Positions 27,213 to 36,558 of a stretch of 64,000 bases of DNA are shown one piece after another. This DNA is from Winogradskyella sediminis. Lineage in GTDB: Bacteria > Bacteroidota > Bacteroidia > Flavobacteriales > Flavobacteriaceae. The DNA is taken from the NCBI RefSeq assembly GCF_003387355.1, contig NZ_QUNH01000003.1, positions 228,241 through 292,240 of the forward strand, in the 5' to 3' direction. Positions within the stretch are counted from its first letter, which is position 1. The number at the start of each line of letters is the position of its first letter. The translations under genes and the position numbers were made by a program. The notes under the pieces are model-generated. The model did no database searches. It worked only from the letters and a program-made list of their open reading frames with translations, and was not told where the DNA came from.

Positions 27213-28241
27213 TTGAAATTTACAGCAGAACAAATCGCAGGTATTTTAGAAGGAATAGTTGTTGGTGACCCAAATATAGAAGTTTCTAAACTTGCTAAAA
27301 TAGAAGAAGGAACAGAAGGCTCACTAACATTTTTGTCTAATCTTAAATATACACCTTATATATATACAACAAAAGCATCTATAACTATTGTAAATTCAGA
27401 TTTCGAACCAGAAAAACCAATATCTACGACGCTAATTAAAGTAGAAGATGCATATGAAGGTTTTTCTAAGCTATTAGAATATTACGATCGTATAAAATCA
27501 AATAAATCAGGAATAGAGCAACCTAGTTTTATTTCAGATACTGTTGAAGTCCCAGACGAGATTTATGTCGGTGCCTTTGCTTATATTGGTCATAATGTAG
27601 AACTGGGGACTAATGTTAAAATATTTCCTAATGCTTACATTGGCGATAATGTTAAAATTGGTGATAATTCTGTAATATTACCTGGTGCTAAAGTCTATTC
27701 AGATTGTGTATTAGGAACCAATTGTGTTATCAATTCTGGAGCTATTATTGGAGCAGACGGTTTTGGTTTTGCTCCCACTAAGGATGGAGGATATGTTAAA
27801 ATACCACAAACAGGAAATGTTATTTTGGAAGATTTTGTTGATATCGGAGCAGGTACCACTATAGATAGAGCAACGATAGGTTCTACTATAATTAGAACTG
27901 GAGTTAAGCTCGATAATCAAATACAAATTGCCCATAATGTTGAAATCGGAAAAAATACGGTTATAGCCGCTCAATCAGGAGTAGCGGGTTCAACAAAAAT
28001 TGGAGAACATTGCCAAATTGGCGGACAGGTTGGTATTGCAGGGCATTTAACAATTGGAAACAACGTTAAAGTACAAGCGCAATCTGGTATCGGGAGAAAT
28101 GTAAAGGATAACGAAGTCTTACAAGGCTCTCCTTCTTTTGGATACACGGATTGGAATAAATCTTATGTTTATTTTAAAAATTTGCCGAAACTGGTAAAAA
28201 CTATTAATGAATTAGAAAAAAAAGTAGATGGCCATAATTAA
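27213..28241 (+). CDS. lpxD: UDP-3-O-(3-hydroxyacyl)glucosamine N-acyltransferase LpxD
   Basis: This 342-residue enzyme of lipid A synthesis adds the second 3-hydroxyacyl chain to UDP-GlcN. The N-terminal uridine-binding domain is at residues 1-100. A left-handed beta-helix of hexapeptide repeats follows ([20 protein letters not shown] and others), with the catalytic-type histidine in [10 protein letters not shown]. The C-terminal helix pair ends with [10 protein letters not shown]. The start is a TTG at 27213; no nearby ATG fits. The gene overlaps lpxC-fabZ by 14 bp, so the lipid A genes are one operon. Confidence 0.92.
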   Translation: MKFTAEQIAGILEGIVVGDPNIEVSKLAKIEEGTEGSLTFLSNLKYTPYIYTTKASITIVNSDFEPEKPISTTLIKVEDAYEGFSKLLEYYDRIKSNKSGIEQPSFISDTVEVPDEIYVGAFAYIGHNVELGTNVKIFPNAYIGDNVKIGDNSVILPGAKVYSDCVLGTNCVINSGAIIGADGFGFAPTKDGGYVKIPQTGNVILEDFVDIGAGTTIDRATIGSTIIRTGVKLDNQIQIAHNVEIGKNTVIAAQSGVAGSTKIGEHCQIGGQVGIAGHLTIGNNVKVQAQSGIGRNVKDNEVLQGSPSFGYTDWNKSYVYFKNLPKLVKTINELEKKVDGHN

Positions 28242-29637
28242 AACGGAAACGAAACAGAAAACCATTGAAAAAGAAGTAACACTTTCGGGTGTAGGGCTTC
28301 ATACTGGTGCAGAAGTTAAATTAGTATTTAAGCCTGGTGCGGAAAACTCTGGATTCGTTTTTCAACGAACAGATTTGGAAGGATCACCAAAAATCGAAGC
28401 TGATGCTAATTACGTTACAAGTACACAGCGAGGAACTTGTATGGAGAAAAACGGAGTAACGATTCAAACTTGCGAACATGTCTTAGCAGCCTTAGTAGGT
28501 CTAGATATCGATAACGCAATAATAGAATTAAATTCTTCAGAACCGCCAATTATGGACGGCTCTTCTAAATTCTTTGTAGAGGCTTTAGAGAAATGTGGTA
28601 TTGTTGAGCAAAATGCGTTTCGTGAAGAATATGAGGTCACTCAAGTGGTATCCTATACTGATGAAGGCTCTGGCAGCGAAATCATTTTAATGCCATCAAG
28701 CACCTATCAAATTACGACTATGGTAGATTTTGGTACTAAAGTTTTGGGAACCCAAAATGCTACGCTAAACAAGGTTTCAGACTTTAAAACTGAAATTGCG
28801 GATGCCAGAACATTTAGCTTTTTGCATGAAATTGAAATGCTTTTAGAGCACGGATTAATTAAGGGAGGTGATTTAAATAATGCCATCGTTTACGTAGATA
28901 AAGAATTATCTGATGAAACAATGGAGAAATTGAGAGTTGCTTTTAATAAAGATAATATCGCAGTAAAACCAAATGGTATTTTAGACAACTTAACGTTGCA
29001 CCATCCTAATGAAGCTGCACGTCATAAGCTATTAGATGTCTTAGGTGATTTAGCTTTAATTGGTACAAGGATAAGAGGTAAAGTCATAGCTAATAAACCA
29101 GGTCATTACGTTAATACGCAGTTTGCTAAAAAAATCTCTAAGCTAATAAAGAATGAAAGACGTAATAATGTTCCACAAGTTGATTTGAATGCAGAGCCAT
29201 TAATGGACGTGAATCAAATTATGGACATGTTGCCACACAGACAACCATTTTTATTAATAGATAAGGTGTATGAATTGTCTGATAACCATGTTATTGGTAT
29301 GAAAAATGTGACCATGAACGAAGAGTTTTTTAAAGGTCATTTTCCAGGTGCACCAGTGATGCCAGGTGTATTAATAGTTGAAGCTATGGCGCAAACAGGT
29401 GGTATCTTGGTATTAAGTACTGTACCAGATCCTGAAAATTACTTAACTTTTTTCATGAAAATGGATAAGGTGAAATTTAAGCAAAAAGTAGTACCAGGAG
29501 ATACATTAATTTTTAAATGTTCATTAATTTCACCAATTAGAAGAGGAATCTGTCATATGCAAGGTTATGCTTATTCTAACGGCAAATTATGTGCAGAGGC
29601 AGAGTTAATGGCACAAATATCAAAAGTTAAATCATAA
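28228..29637 (+). CDS. lpxC/fabZ: Bifunctional LpxC deacetylase / FabZ dehydratase fusion
   Basis: This 469-residue protein joins two enzymes. Residues 1 to about 305 are LpxC, the zinc deacetylase that commits to lipid A, with [12 protein letters not shown], the zinc histidines in [16 protein letters not shown] and the GH motif NKPGHYVNT. Residues about 325-469 are FabZ, a hotdog 3-hydroxyacyl-ACP dehydratase, with [26 protein letters not shown] and the catalytic Glu in VEAMAQ. The fusion is known in Bacteroidota and links competing uses of 3-hydroxyacyl-ACP. It overlaps the end of lpxD and is followed by lpxA. Confidence 0.95.
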   Translation: MAIIKTETKQKTIEKEVTLSGVGLHTGAEVKLVFKPGAENSGFVFQRTDLEGSPKIEADANYVTSTQRGTCMEKNGVTIQTCEHVLAALVGLDIDNAIIELNSSEPPIMDGSSKFFVEALEKCGIVEQNAFREEYEVTQVVSYTDEGSGSEIILMPSSTYQITTMVDFGTKVLGTQNATLNKVSDFKTEIADARTFSFLHEIEMLLEHGLIKGGDLNNAIVYVDKELSDETMEKLRVAFNKDNIAVKPNGILDNLTLHHPNEAARHKLLDVLGDLALIGTRIRGKVIANKPGHYVNTQFAKKISKLIKNERRNNVPQVDLNAEPLMDVNQIMDMLPHRQPFLLIDKVYELSDNHVIGMKNVTMNEEFFKGHFPGAPVMPGVLIVEAMAQTGGILVLSTVPDPENYLTFFMKMDKVKFKQKVVPGDTLIFKCSLISPIRRGICHMQGYAYSNGKLCAEAELMAQISKVKS

Positions 29638-29727
29638 TAAAAAATGTCTTCAAAACGAAAAATTGAAGTCTACAACGATTAAAAGCGAATACATTTTTAC
29701 CGCTTTATCACAATAAAAAACAGAAAA

Positions 29728-30513
29728 ATGAACCAACCGTTAGCATACGTACATCCTGGAGCAAAGATTGCTAAGAATGTTGTTATAGAACCTTTTACAA
29801 CGATACATAATAATGTAATAATTGGAGAAGGGACTTGGATAGGAAGTAATGTAACCATTATGGAAGGAGCTCGAATAGGTAAAAATTGTAGTATTTTCCC
29901 TGGCGCTGTAATTTCAGCAGTTCCACAAGATTTAAAATATAACGACGAAGAAACTACCGTAGAAATCGGAGATAATGTTACCATTAGAGAATGTGTAACC
30001 ATTAATCGTGGTACAAGCGATAAGATGAAAACCGTCATTGGTAACAATTGTTTAATTATGGCATATTGTCACATAGCACACGATTGTATTGTTGGGAATA
30101 ATTGTATTTTTTCTAATAATAGTACACTGGCCGGACATATTACCGTTGGTGATTATGTAATTTTAGCTGGTATGACTGCAGTTCATCAATTTTGTTCTAT
30201 CGGAAATCATGCTTTCGTTACAGGTGGTTCTTTAGTAAGAAAAGATGTGCCTCCTTTTGTAAAAGCGGGAAGAGAACCATTATCCTATGTTGGAATTAAT
30301 TCAGTAGGATTGAGACGTAGAGGCTACGAGTCTGAAAAAATTAGAGAGATTCAGAATATTTACAGAATTCTGTATCAAAAAAATTACAATAATACCCAAG
30401 CTTCAGATTTAATAGAAGCTGAAATGGAAGCCACACCAGAACGCGACGAGATTTTGCAATTTATTAAGAATTCGCATCGTGGTATCATGAAAGGCTATTT
30501 CAAATCAAACTAA
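29728..30513 (+). CDS. lpxA: UDP-N-acetylglucosamine acyltransferase LpxA
   Basis: This 261-residue enzyme catalyses the first step of lipid A synthesis, acylation of UDP-GlcNAc at O3. The left-handed beta-helix is built of hexapeptide repeats from AYVHPGAKIAKNV. The catalytic histidine is in MAYCHIAHDCIVGNN (about residue 122). HQFCSIGNHAFVTGGS and the C-terminal helical domain GLRRRGYESEKIREIQNIYR are typical. Length equals the E. coli enzyme within one residue. It lies 90 bp after lpxC-fabZ on the same strand. Confidence 0.95.
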   Translation: MNQPLAYVHPGAKIAKNVVIEPFTTIHNNVIIGEGTWIGSNVTIMEGARIGKNCSIFPGAVISAVPQDLKYNDEETTVEIGDNVTIRECVTINRGTSDKMKTVIGNNCLIMAYCHIAHDCIVGNNCIFSNNSTLAGHITVGDYVILAGMTAVHQFCSIGNHAFVTGGSLVRKDVPPFVKAGREPLSYVGINSVGLRRRGYESEKIREIQNIYRILYQKNYNNTQASDLIEAEMEATPERDEILQFIKNSHRGIMKGYFKSN

Positions 30514-30524
30514 TAAAATAGATT

Positions 30525-30574
30525 TTAGTATTACTTATAATCTTTCACAATATATTAAGATTAAGTAATACTAA
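30525..30574 (+). terminator. 12-bp inverted repeat between lpxA and efp
   Basis: TTAGTATTACTT (30525-30536) is perfectly complementary to AAGTAATACTAA (30563-30574), and AATCTT/AAGATT inside extend the stem. It lies just after lpxA. There is no T tract, so it may be a processed or stabilising 3' hairpin, not a classical terminator. Confidence 0.5.
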
Positions 30575-30625
30575 GTCAGTCATATAAATAAATTAAGATT
30601 AAGAACTAACGCTAATAACAATATA

Positions 30626-31192
30626 ATGGCAAATACTTCAGATATTAGAAACGGATTATGTATAAGATATAACAATGATATCTATAAAATTGTAGAATTT
30701 CTTCATGTGAAACCTGGAAAAGGACCAGCTTTTGTAAGAACTAAAATGAAAAGTGTAACTACAGGAAAAGTTTTAGATAACACTTTTTCAGCAGGTCATA
30801 AAATTGATGATGTTCGTGTTGAGACTCATAAATTTCAGTACTTATATAATGATGGTGAATTTTATCACTTTATGAATGAATCTGATTATACTCAAATTCG
30901 ATTATTAGAATCTGCAATTGACAGAACAGATTTAATGAAAGAAGGAGAGGTGGTTACAATTCAAATTAACACTGAAGATAATATGCCTCTTTCGGTAGAA
31001 TTACCTGCGTCAGTAATTTTAGAAGTTACGGCTACAGAACCAGGCGTAAAAGGAAATACGGCTACTAATGCCACAAAACCTGCAACAGTAGAGTCTGGTG
31101 CGGAGGTTAATGTTCCTTTATTTATTAATGAAGGTGATAAGATTAAGGTAGAAACCGAAAAAGGGACTTACAAAGAACGTATTAAAGAATAA
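30626..31192 (+). CDS. efp: Translation elongation factor P
   Basis: This 188-residue, three-domain protein rescues ribosomes stalled at proline stretches. VKPGKGPAFVRTKMKS places the conserved modifiable Lys32 at the tip of domain I. The family signature in domain III (VNVPLFINEGDKIKVET) is present. Whether Lys32 is modified cannot be told; no epm genes are in the window. It lies between lpxA and a second lpxD-like gene. Confidence 0.95.
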   Translation: MANTSDIRNGLCIRYNNDIYKIVEFLHVKPGKGPAFVRTKMKSVTTGKVLDNTFSAGHKIDDVRVETHKFQYLYNDGEFYHFMNESDYTQIRLLESAIDRTDLMKEGEVVTIQINTEDNMPLSVELPASVILEVTATEPGVKGNTATNATKPATVESGAEVNVPLFINEGDKIKVETEKGTYKERIKE

Positions 31193-31221
31193 ATTAATTT
31201 GCAGTTTCGGTCACAGCAAGT

Positions 31222-31247
31222 AGACTGAAAACTGAGACTGAAAACTG
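31222..31247 (+). repeat. Perfect tandem duplication of a 13-mer
   Basis: AGACTGAAAACTG occurs twice without a gap (31222-31234 and 31235-31247), followed by TAAACTGAGA, in the 66-bp spacer between efp and the second lpxD-like gene. The stretch 31204-31256 is dominated by ACTGA-like words on one strand. Confidence 0.75.
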
Positions 31248-31258
31248 TAAACTGAGAA

Positions 31259-32194
31259 ATGAAATTCCCTAAGCCATATACACTAAAGCAAATAGCACAA
31301 TTAATAGATTGTGAATTTAGAGGTTCAGAAGACTTTGAAATTTTAGGTATTAACGAAATTCATGTTGTAAAGCCAGGTGATATTGTTTTTGTAGATCACC
31401 CAAAGTACTATGATAAGGCTTTAAAATCTGCAGCAACTATTGTTTTAATTAATAAAGATGTGCCTTGTCCTGATGGCAAAGCACTATTAATTTCTGATGA
31501 TCCTTTTCGAGACTTTAATAAAATCACAGCACATTTTAAACCTTTTAAACCATCGAATATTGCTATTGCTGATAACGCCATTATAGGAGAAGGTACTGTA
31601 ATACAACCCAATTGTTTTATCGGTAATAATGTTACTATTGGCGAAAATTGTGTGATTCATGCCAATGTTAGTATTAATGATGATGCTATTATTGGCAATA
31701 ATGTCACTATTCATTCCGGAACAGTTTTAGGAGCCAGCGCCTTTTATTATAAAAATAGACCAGAAGGTTACGACCAGTTAAAATCTGGTGGTCGTGTTAT
31801 TATTAAAGACCATGTAGATATTGGTGCGCTTTGTACTATAGATCGTGGAGTTACAGGCGATACAACTATTGGAGAAGGTACTAAGTTAGATAATCAAATT
31901 CAAATAGGGCACGATACCATAATTGGCAAAAAGTGTTTAATTGCATCTCAAACAGGAATTGCTGGTTGTGTTGTGGTAGAGGATAATGTGACTATTTGGG
32001 GGCAAGTAGGTGTTAAAAGTGGAATTACCATTGCAGAAGGCACTGTATTGTATGCACAATCTGGATTAGGGCATACTACAGAGGTTGGAAAGACCTATTT
32101 TGGTTCACCAGCAATAGATGCAAGAGCATTTTTTAAAGAGAAAGCCTATATAAAAATGATTCCTGAGATGGTTCAAAAATTAAAAAATTTGTAA
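31259..32194 (+). CDS. LpxD-like acyltransferase, second paralogue
   Basis: This 311-residue protein has the LpxD layout. An N-terminal uridine-binding-like domain ([20 protein letters not shown], residues 6-95) is followed by a hexapeptide beta-helix with [17 protein letters not shown], where the LpxD catalytic-type histidine is kept. It is shorter than LpxD at 27213 and lacks most of the C-terminal helices. It ends in a TAATG overlap with the NTF2-like gene. It may acylate another nucleotide sugar or be a second LpxD with different chain preference; both are guesses. Confidence 0.8.
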   Translation: MKFPKPYTLKQIAQLIDCEFRGSEDFEILGINEIHVVKPGDIVFVDHPKYYDKALKSAATIVLINKDVPCPDGKALLISDDPFRDFNKITAHFKPFKPSNIAIADNAIIGEGTVIQPNCFIGNNVTIGENCVIHANVSINDDAIIGNNVTIHSGTVLGASAFYYKNRPEGYDQLKSGGRVIIKDHVDIGALCTIDRGVTGDTTIGEGTKLDNQIQIGHDTIIGKKCLIASQTGIAGCVVVEDNVTIWGQVGVKSGITIAEGTVLYAQSGLGHTTEVGKTYFGSPAIDARAFFKEKAYIKMIPEMVQKLKNL

Positions 32195-32604
32195 TGACAT
32201 CAAAAGCGGTTGTAAAAGCATTTTATGAGTCCGATTTAGCAAATGACGCATCAGTTGTAGAGCGGTTTTTTCATAAAGATTGCAAATTACATTGGACCAA
32301 TAACCAAGGCATTAGATTGCTCGAATATAACGATATCATAGCGTTTTTTGAGGGCACAAGACAATCTTATAATCACTTGCGTTTTGGGTTTACTCATTTT
32401 ATAGAAGCTGAAAGCTTTGTAACTACAAGGCATACGCTTTATGGTACAACCATTGAGAATCCTAATATAGAAACTATGATAGCGCATTTTTCAACCATTT
32501 GGGAGGTAAAAGATAATAAATTATATCGTGGATATGAAATCAGTCAACATGCCGATGAAAGTGACGAAAAAGGTATGGAATCTTACAAAGAAATAAATAT
32601 ATAA
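32194..32604 (+). CDS. NTF2/SnoaL-like small protein
   Basis: This 136-residue protein has the NTF2-like alpha+beta barrel pattern: VKAFYESDLANDASVVERFFHKDCKLHW at the start, then TRHTLYGTTIEN and HFSTIWEVKDNKLYRGYEISQ. The pocket may bind a small ligand, but no catalytic set was recognised. Its ATG overlaps the stop of the LpxD-like gene (TAATG), implying coupled translation and a shared process. No function can be assigned. Confidence 0.7.
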   Translation: MTSKAVVKAFYESDLANDASVVERFFHKDCKLHWTNNQGIRLLEYNDIIAFFEGTRQSYNHLRFGFTHFIEAESFVTTRHTLYGTTIENPNIETMIAHFSTIWEVKDNKLYRGYEISQHADESDEKGMESYKEINI

Positions 32605-32633
32605 AAGAGGTCGCATTTGCGTTTAAAATCTCT

Positions 32634-32641
32634 TATTTTTG
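32634..32641 (+). promoter_or_regulatory. Putative -7 box (TATTTTTG) before sucD
   Basis: TATTTTTG fits TAnnTTTG and lies 39 bp before the sucD ATG. A TTTG at 32616-32619 is only 14 bp upstream, shorter than the usual spacing, so the -33 element is uncertain. Confidence 0.42.
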
Positions 32642-32680
32642 CATAACAAAATACATAAAACTTAAAATCAACAATATCAA

Positions 32681-33553
32681 ATGAGCGTTTTAGTTAATAA
32701 GAATTCTAAGATAATAGTTCAAGGTTTTACAGGTAGTGAAGGTACATTTCACGCTGAACAAATGATTGAATATGGTACAAATGTCGTTGGAGGTGTCACT
32801 CCAGGAAAAGGTGGTCAAACACATTTAGACAAGCCTGTTTTTAATACAGTTTCTGAAGCTGTTGAAAAAGTTGATGCTGATACCACAATTATTTTTGTAC
32901 CGCCAGCTTTTGCTGCAGATGCAATTATGGAAGCTGCAGATGCAGGAATTAAAGTAATTATTACAATTACAGAAGGTATTCCTGTTGCCGATATGATTAA
33001 GGCGTCTGACTACATTAGTGGTAAAGATTGTCGTTTAGTTGGTCCTAACTGTCCTGGTGTTATTACTCCTGGTGAAGCTAAAGTTGGTATTATGCCAGGT
33101 TTTGTATTCAAAAAAGGTAATGTTGGTATCGTTTCTAAATCTGGAACGTTAACTTATGAAGCTGCTGATCAAGTTGTAAAACAAGGTTTAGGAATTACAA
33201 CTGCAATTGGTATTGGTGGAGATCCTATTATCGGAACAACTACAAAAGAAGCTGTAGAATTATTAATTAATGACCCAGAAACTGAAGCTGTGGTGATGAT
33301 TGGTGAGATAGGTGGACAACTAGAAGCTGATGCGGCACACTGGTATAAAGAAAGTGGAAGTAAAAAACCAGTAATTGGTTTTATTGCAGGTGAAACTGCG
33401 CCTGCAGGTCGTACAATGGGACATGCTGGTGCAATTGTAGGTGGTAGCGATGATACTGCCCAAGCTAAAAAGAAAATAATGAGTGCTTGTGGAATTCATG
33501 TAGTGGATTCTCCTGCTGAAATAGGAAAGAAAGTAGCAGAAGTTTTAGGCTAA
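32681..33553 (+). CDS. sucD: Succinyl-CoA synthetase alpha subunit
   Basis: This 290-residue TCA-cycle enzyme subunit, with SucC, makes succinate and ATP or GTP from succinyl-CoA. The CoA-binding Rossmann domain has [16 protein letters not shown]. The active-site phosphohistidine lies in [11 protein letters not shown] near residue 247. [20 protein letters not shown] is the family signature. sucC is not adjacent, which is common in this group. Its own promoter box and a terminator suggest it is transcribed alone. Confidence 0.96.
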   Translation: MSVLVNKNSKIIVQGFTGSEGTFHAEQMIEYGTNVVGGVTPGKGGQTHLDKPVFNTVSEAVEKVDADTTIIFVPPAFAADAIMEAADAGIKVIITITEGIPVADMIKASDYISGKDCRLVGPNCPGVITPGEAKVGIMPGFVFKKGNVGIVSKSGTLTYEAADQVVKQGLGITTAIGIGGDPIIGTTTKEAVELLINDPETEAVVMIGEIGGQLEADAAHWYKESGSKKPVIGFIAGETAPAGRTMGHAGAIVGGSDDTAQAKKKIMSACGIHVVDSPAEIGKKVAEVLG

Positions 33554-33574
33554 TATTTTCCTCATAAAACTGTT

Positions 33575-33607
33575 AAAAACCTTACAAAATCTTGTGAGGT
33601 TTTTTTA
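33575..33607 (+). terminator. Rho-independent terminator after sucD
   Basis: AAAAACCTTACAA pairs with TTGTGAGGTTTTT (one G-U) around a short loop and is followed by a T run, about 22 bp after the sucD stop. Confidence 0.85.
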
Positions 33608-33628
33608 TTTCGTGCAAATTGTAATTAT

Positions 33629-33636
33629 TATCTTTG
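33629..33636 (+). promoter_or_regulatory. Putative -7 box (TATCTTTG) before fabG
   Basis: TATCTTTG matches TAnnTTTG between the sucD terminator and fabG, 78 bp ahead of the fabG ATG. The -33 region is unclear. Confidence 0.45.
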
Positions 33637-33714
33637 AATTAAGGTCTCAGCGTCTAATTGTCTTGATGCCTTTCTTTATAACATATTGAAAAACAAACTA
33701 ATCATAAATTAATA

Positions 33715-34461
33715 ATGAAACTTTTAGAAGGTAAAACAGCCATAATTACTGGCGCAAGTAGAGGTATTGGTAAAGGTATTGCAGAAGTTTTTGCAGACCA
33801 TGGTGCTAACGTTGCATTTACGTATAGCTCATCCGTAGAAGCGGCTAATGAATTAGAAAAAGAACTAAATTCTAAAGGTGTTAAGGCTAAAGGCTATCAG
33901 AGTAATGCAGCAAGTTTTGAAGAGTCTCAAAAACTCGCAGAAGATGTTTTAGCTGAATTCGGAACGATAGATATTTTAGTAAATAACGCAGGTATTACAA
34001 AGGATAACCTATTAATGCGAATGGGTGAAGAAGATTTTGATAAAGTTATTGAAGTTAACTTAAAATCTGTATTTAACATGACTAAAGCTGTGCAACGTAC
34101 TATGTTGAAACAACGAAAAGGCTCTATTATAAACATGAGTTCAGTAGTTGGGGTTAAAGGAAATGCCGGACAAACAAATTATGCGGCATCTAAAGCCGGT
34201 ATTATTGGTTTTTCAAAATCAGTAGCTCTAGAGTTAGGGTCGCGTAATATTAGAAGTAACGTCATCGCTCCAGGTTTTATTGAAACCGAAATGACAGCCA
34301 AATTAGATGAAGACACCGTAAAAGGTTGGAGAGCCGGAATTCCTCTAAAAAGAGGAGGTACACCAGAAGATATTGCTAACGCTTGTGTGTTTTTAGCAAG
34401 TGATTTAAGTGCCTATGTTACAGGTCAGACCTTAAACGTAGATGGTGGTATGTTAACCTAA
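33715..34461 (+). CDS. fabG: 3-oxoacyl-ACP reductase FabG
   Basis: This 248-residue classical SDR reduces 3-oxoacyl-ACP with NADPH in fatty acid synthesis. The cofactor motif is TGASRGIGKGIA, with NNAG at NILVNNAGIT-like residues. The Ser-Tyr-Lys triad is seen in NMSSVVG and TNYAASKAG. The C-terminus VTGQTLNVDGGMLT is diagnostic. Length fits FabG exactly. A short hairpin (CCTGT-TGAG-ACAGG) follows at about 34471-34484. The VWA gene starts 53 bp downstream and may be co-transcribed. Confidence 0.93.
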   Translation: MKLLEGKTAIITGASRGIGKGIAEVFADHGANVAFTYSSSVEAANELEKELNSKGVKAKGYQSNAASFEESQKLAEDVLAEFGTIDILVNNAGITKDNLLMRMGEEDFDKVIEVNLKSVFNMTKAVQRTMLKQRKGSIINMSSVVGVKGNAGQTNYAASKAGIIGFSKSVALELGSRNIRSNVIAPGFIETEMTAKLDEDTVKGWRAGIPLKRGGTPEDIANACVFLASDLSAYVTGQTLNVDGGMLT

Positions 34462-34514
34462 ATGCAAAAGCCTGTTGAGACAGGTATCTATCTATTTTTT
34501 TTGTATAATTTTTA

Positions 34515-36548
34515 ATGAGTAAATTAACACTTCTATACATTACAATTGCTGCGATTACAGCGCTTTTATTAGCGCTGTTTCAGTATTCGTATAAATCGAA
34601 ATTAAAGTCCAATCTCAAATATGTGCTTGCAGCATTAAGGACAATTTCAATTTTTGGAATTTTTCTTTTACTCATTAATCCAAAGTTTGAATCCTTTACT
34701 TACTTCAACGAGAAACCCAAGCTTGTTGTTGCCATAGATAATTCGGAATCTGTTTCGTATTTAAAACAAGATGAAAAATCTAAAGAAGTGGTTAACACTT
34801 TAATGAACGATTCAGAGTTAAAAGAGCGTTTTAATATTCAGACGTACAAATTTGGAAAATCGGTATCCTCGTTAGATAGTTTAAATTTCAGCGAACGTCA
34901 AACTAACATTGCGTCGGTATTAAAACAGTTTGAAGAAATTTATGCAAATTTAACGGCTCCTATAGTACTCTTAAGTGATGGTAACCAAACGTATGGTGCA
35001 GATTACAGTTATATTGCTAAAGGGATAAAGCAGCCCATTTATCCTGTAATTTTGGGAGATTCCACTATACATTCAGATTTAAGTATTAAACAACTGAATG
35101 TTAACCGTTATGTGTATTTAAAAAATAAGTTTCCCGTTGAAATTATTGCAAATTATAGTGGAAATGAAGAGATAGAAACAGAATTAAAAATATGGTCTGG
35201 TAACACCGTCGTATTTAAAAAGACACTTGAATTTAATGCCTTAAAATCGTCTGAAATTATTTCAACAGCTTTAACGGCGAACAGTGTGGGCGTAATAAAA
35301 TACCGTGTTGAACTCGTTCCATTAACAACTGAAAAAAATAAAGTAAATAATATTAAGAATTTTGGAGTCGAAGTTATTGATCAAAAAACAAATATTGCAT
35401 TAGTTTACGATCGTTTACACCCAGATTTAGGTGCTTTAAAAAAGGCTATTGAAAGTAATGAGCAACGTAGCGTATCCATATTAAAACCACAAGAATTAAC
35501 TGACAAAATAATTGATTTTCAGTTAGTTATATTGTATCAGCCTAACTATAACTTTAAACACTTGCTTAATGCGATTAAAGAGCAGAAAGTCAATACATTT
35601 ATCATCTCTGGTACAACAACGGAATGGAATCTATTGCAAAAAACTCAAGGATATTTTAAGCAAGTAGTTACCAGCCAAACGGAAAGTTTTCAACCTAGTT
35701 TAAACAAAAACTATGGCACATTTATAGTTGAAAATTTAGACTTTAATAGTTTTCCTCCGTTACAATCTGAGTTTGGATCACTTCAAATTACAGTTCCTTA
35801 CGAAACCTTATTGTACAAACGAGTTAATGGGATAACTACCGAAGATATATTGTTAGCTACATTTGAGACTGAAGGGACTAAACACGCTATTTTAAATGGT
35901 GAAGATATCTGGCGCTGGCGATCTCAATCTTATTTAAATACCAATAGTTTTAATGCTTTTGATGAATTTATAAATAAGTTAGTTCAGTATTTAAGTTCTA
36001 ATAAAAAGCGAAGACGTATTAACGTTGATTATAAGAGTTTTTATAATGGTAATGACGATGTTATAATTTCGGCACAATATTTTAATAAAAATTTTGAGTT
36101 CGATAATTCGGCATCGTTAAGTATTGTATTAAAAAATAAAGATGATAATAGCGTAAGAGAAGTACCTCTTTTACTCAATAATGGTAATTATACTGTAGAC
36201 TTAAGTGGAATTAATGCGGGTTTATATGAGTTTACTATAAAACATAATTCAGAATCAATCTCTGTATCTGGTAGTTTTCAAGTTTTAGAGTATAATGTTG
36301 AGCAGCAATTTTTAAATGCAGATATCGAGAAGTTAAAAGCTATGGCTACTGAGAGCAATGGAGCCGCTTATTTTACATCAGAAACCGATAAATTGATCGG
36401 TACTTTAATTAGTGATAATAGGTATAGTACCATTCAAAAAAGCACTAAAAATATCGTATCTTTGATTGATTGGAAATATCTACTTGGTTTAATTGCTTTA
36501 AGCCTTTTTGTCGAGTGGTTTATTAGAAAATATAACGGATTAATTTAA
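34515..36548 (+). CDS. Membrane-anchored VWA-domain protein of unknown function
   Basis: This 677-residue protein has two N-terminal transmembrane helices (residues 4-22 and 36-54) and one at the C-terminus (YLLGLIALSLFVEWFIR). Residues 70-190 form a VWA-like domain with the MIDAS-type motif AIDNSES (Asp75, Ser77, Ser79) and VLLSDGNQTYG. The large middle part is probably periplasmic, with beta-rich regions. This resembles BatA-like or glutamine-amidotransferase-like VWA proteins of Bacteroidota. It is 10 bp upstream of the SPFH gene, so the two are likely an operon. No substrate is known. Confidence 0.75.
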   Translation: MSKLTLLYITIAAITALLLALFQYSYKSKLKSNLKYVLAALRTISIFGIFLLLINPKFESFTYFNEKPKLVVAIDNSESVSYLKQDEKSKEVVNTLMNDSELKERFNIQTYKFGKSVSSLDSLNFSERQTNIASVLKQFEEIYANLTAPIVLLSDGNQTYGADYSYIAKGIKQPIYPVILGDSTIHSDLSIKQLNVNRYVYLKNKFPVEIIANYSGNEEIETELKIWSGNTVVFKKTLEFNALKSSEIISTALTANSVGVIKYRVELVPLTTEKNKVNNIKNFGVEVIDQKTNIALVYDRLHPDLGALKKAIESNEQRSVSILKPQELTDKIIDFQLVILYQPNYNFKHLLNAIKEQKVNTFIISGTTTEWNLLQKTQGYFKQVVTSQTESFQPSLNKNYGTFIVENLDFNSFPPLQSEFGSLQITVPYETLLYKRVNGITTEDILLATFETEGTKHAILNGEDIWRWRSQSYLNTNSFNAFDEFINKLVQYLSSNKKRRRINVDYKSFYNGNDDVIISAQYFNKNFEFDNSASLSIVLKNKDDNSVREVPLLLNNGNYTVDLSGINAGLYEFTIKHNSESISVSGSFQVLEYNVEQQFLNADIEKLKAMATESNGAAYFTSETDKLIGTLISDNRYSTIQKSTKNIVSLIDWKYLLGLIALSLFVEWFIRKYNGLI

Positions 36549-36558
36549 ATATAATAGA

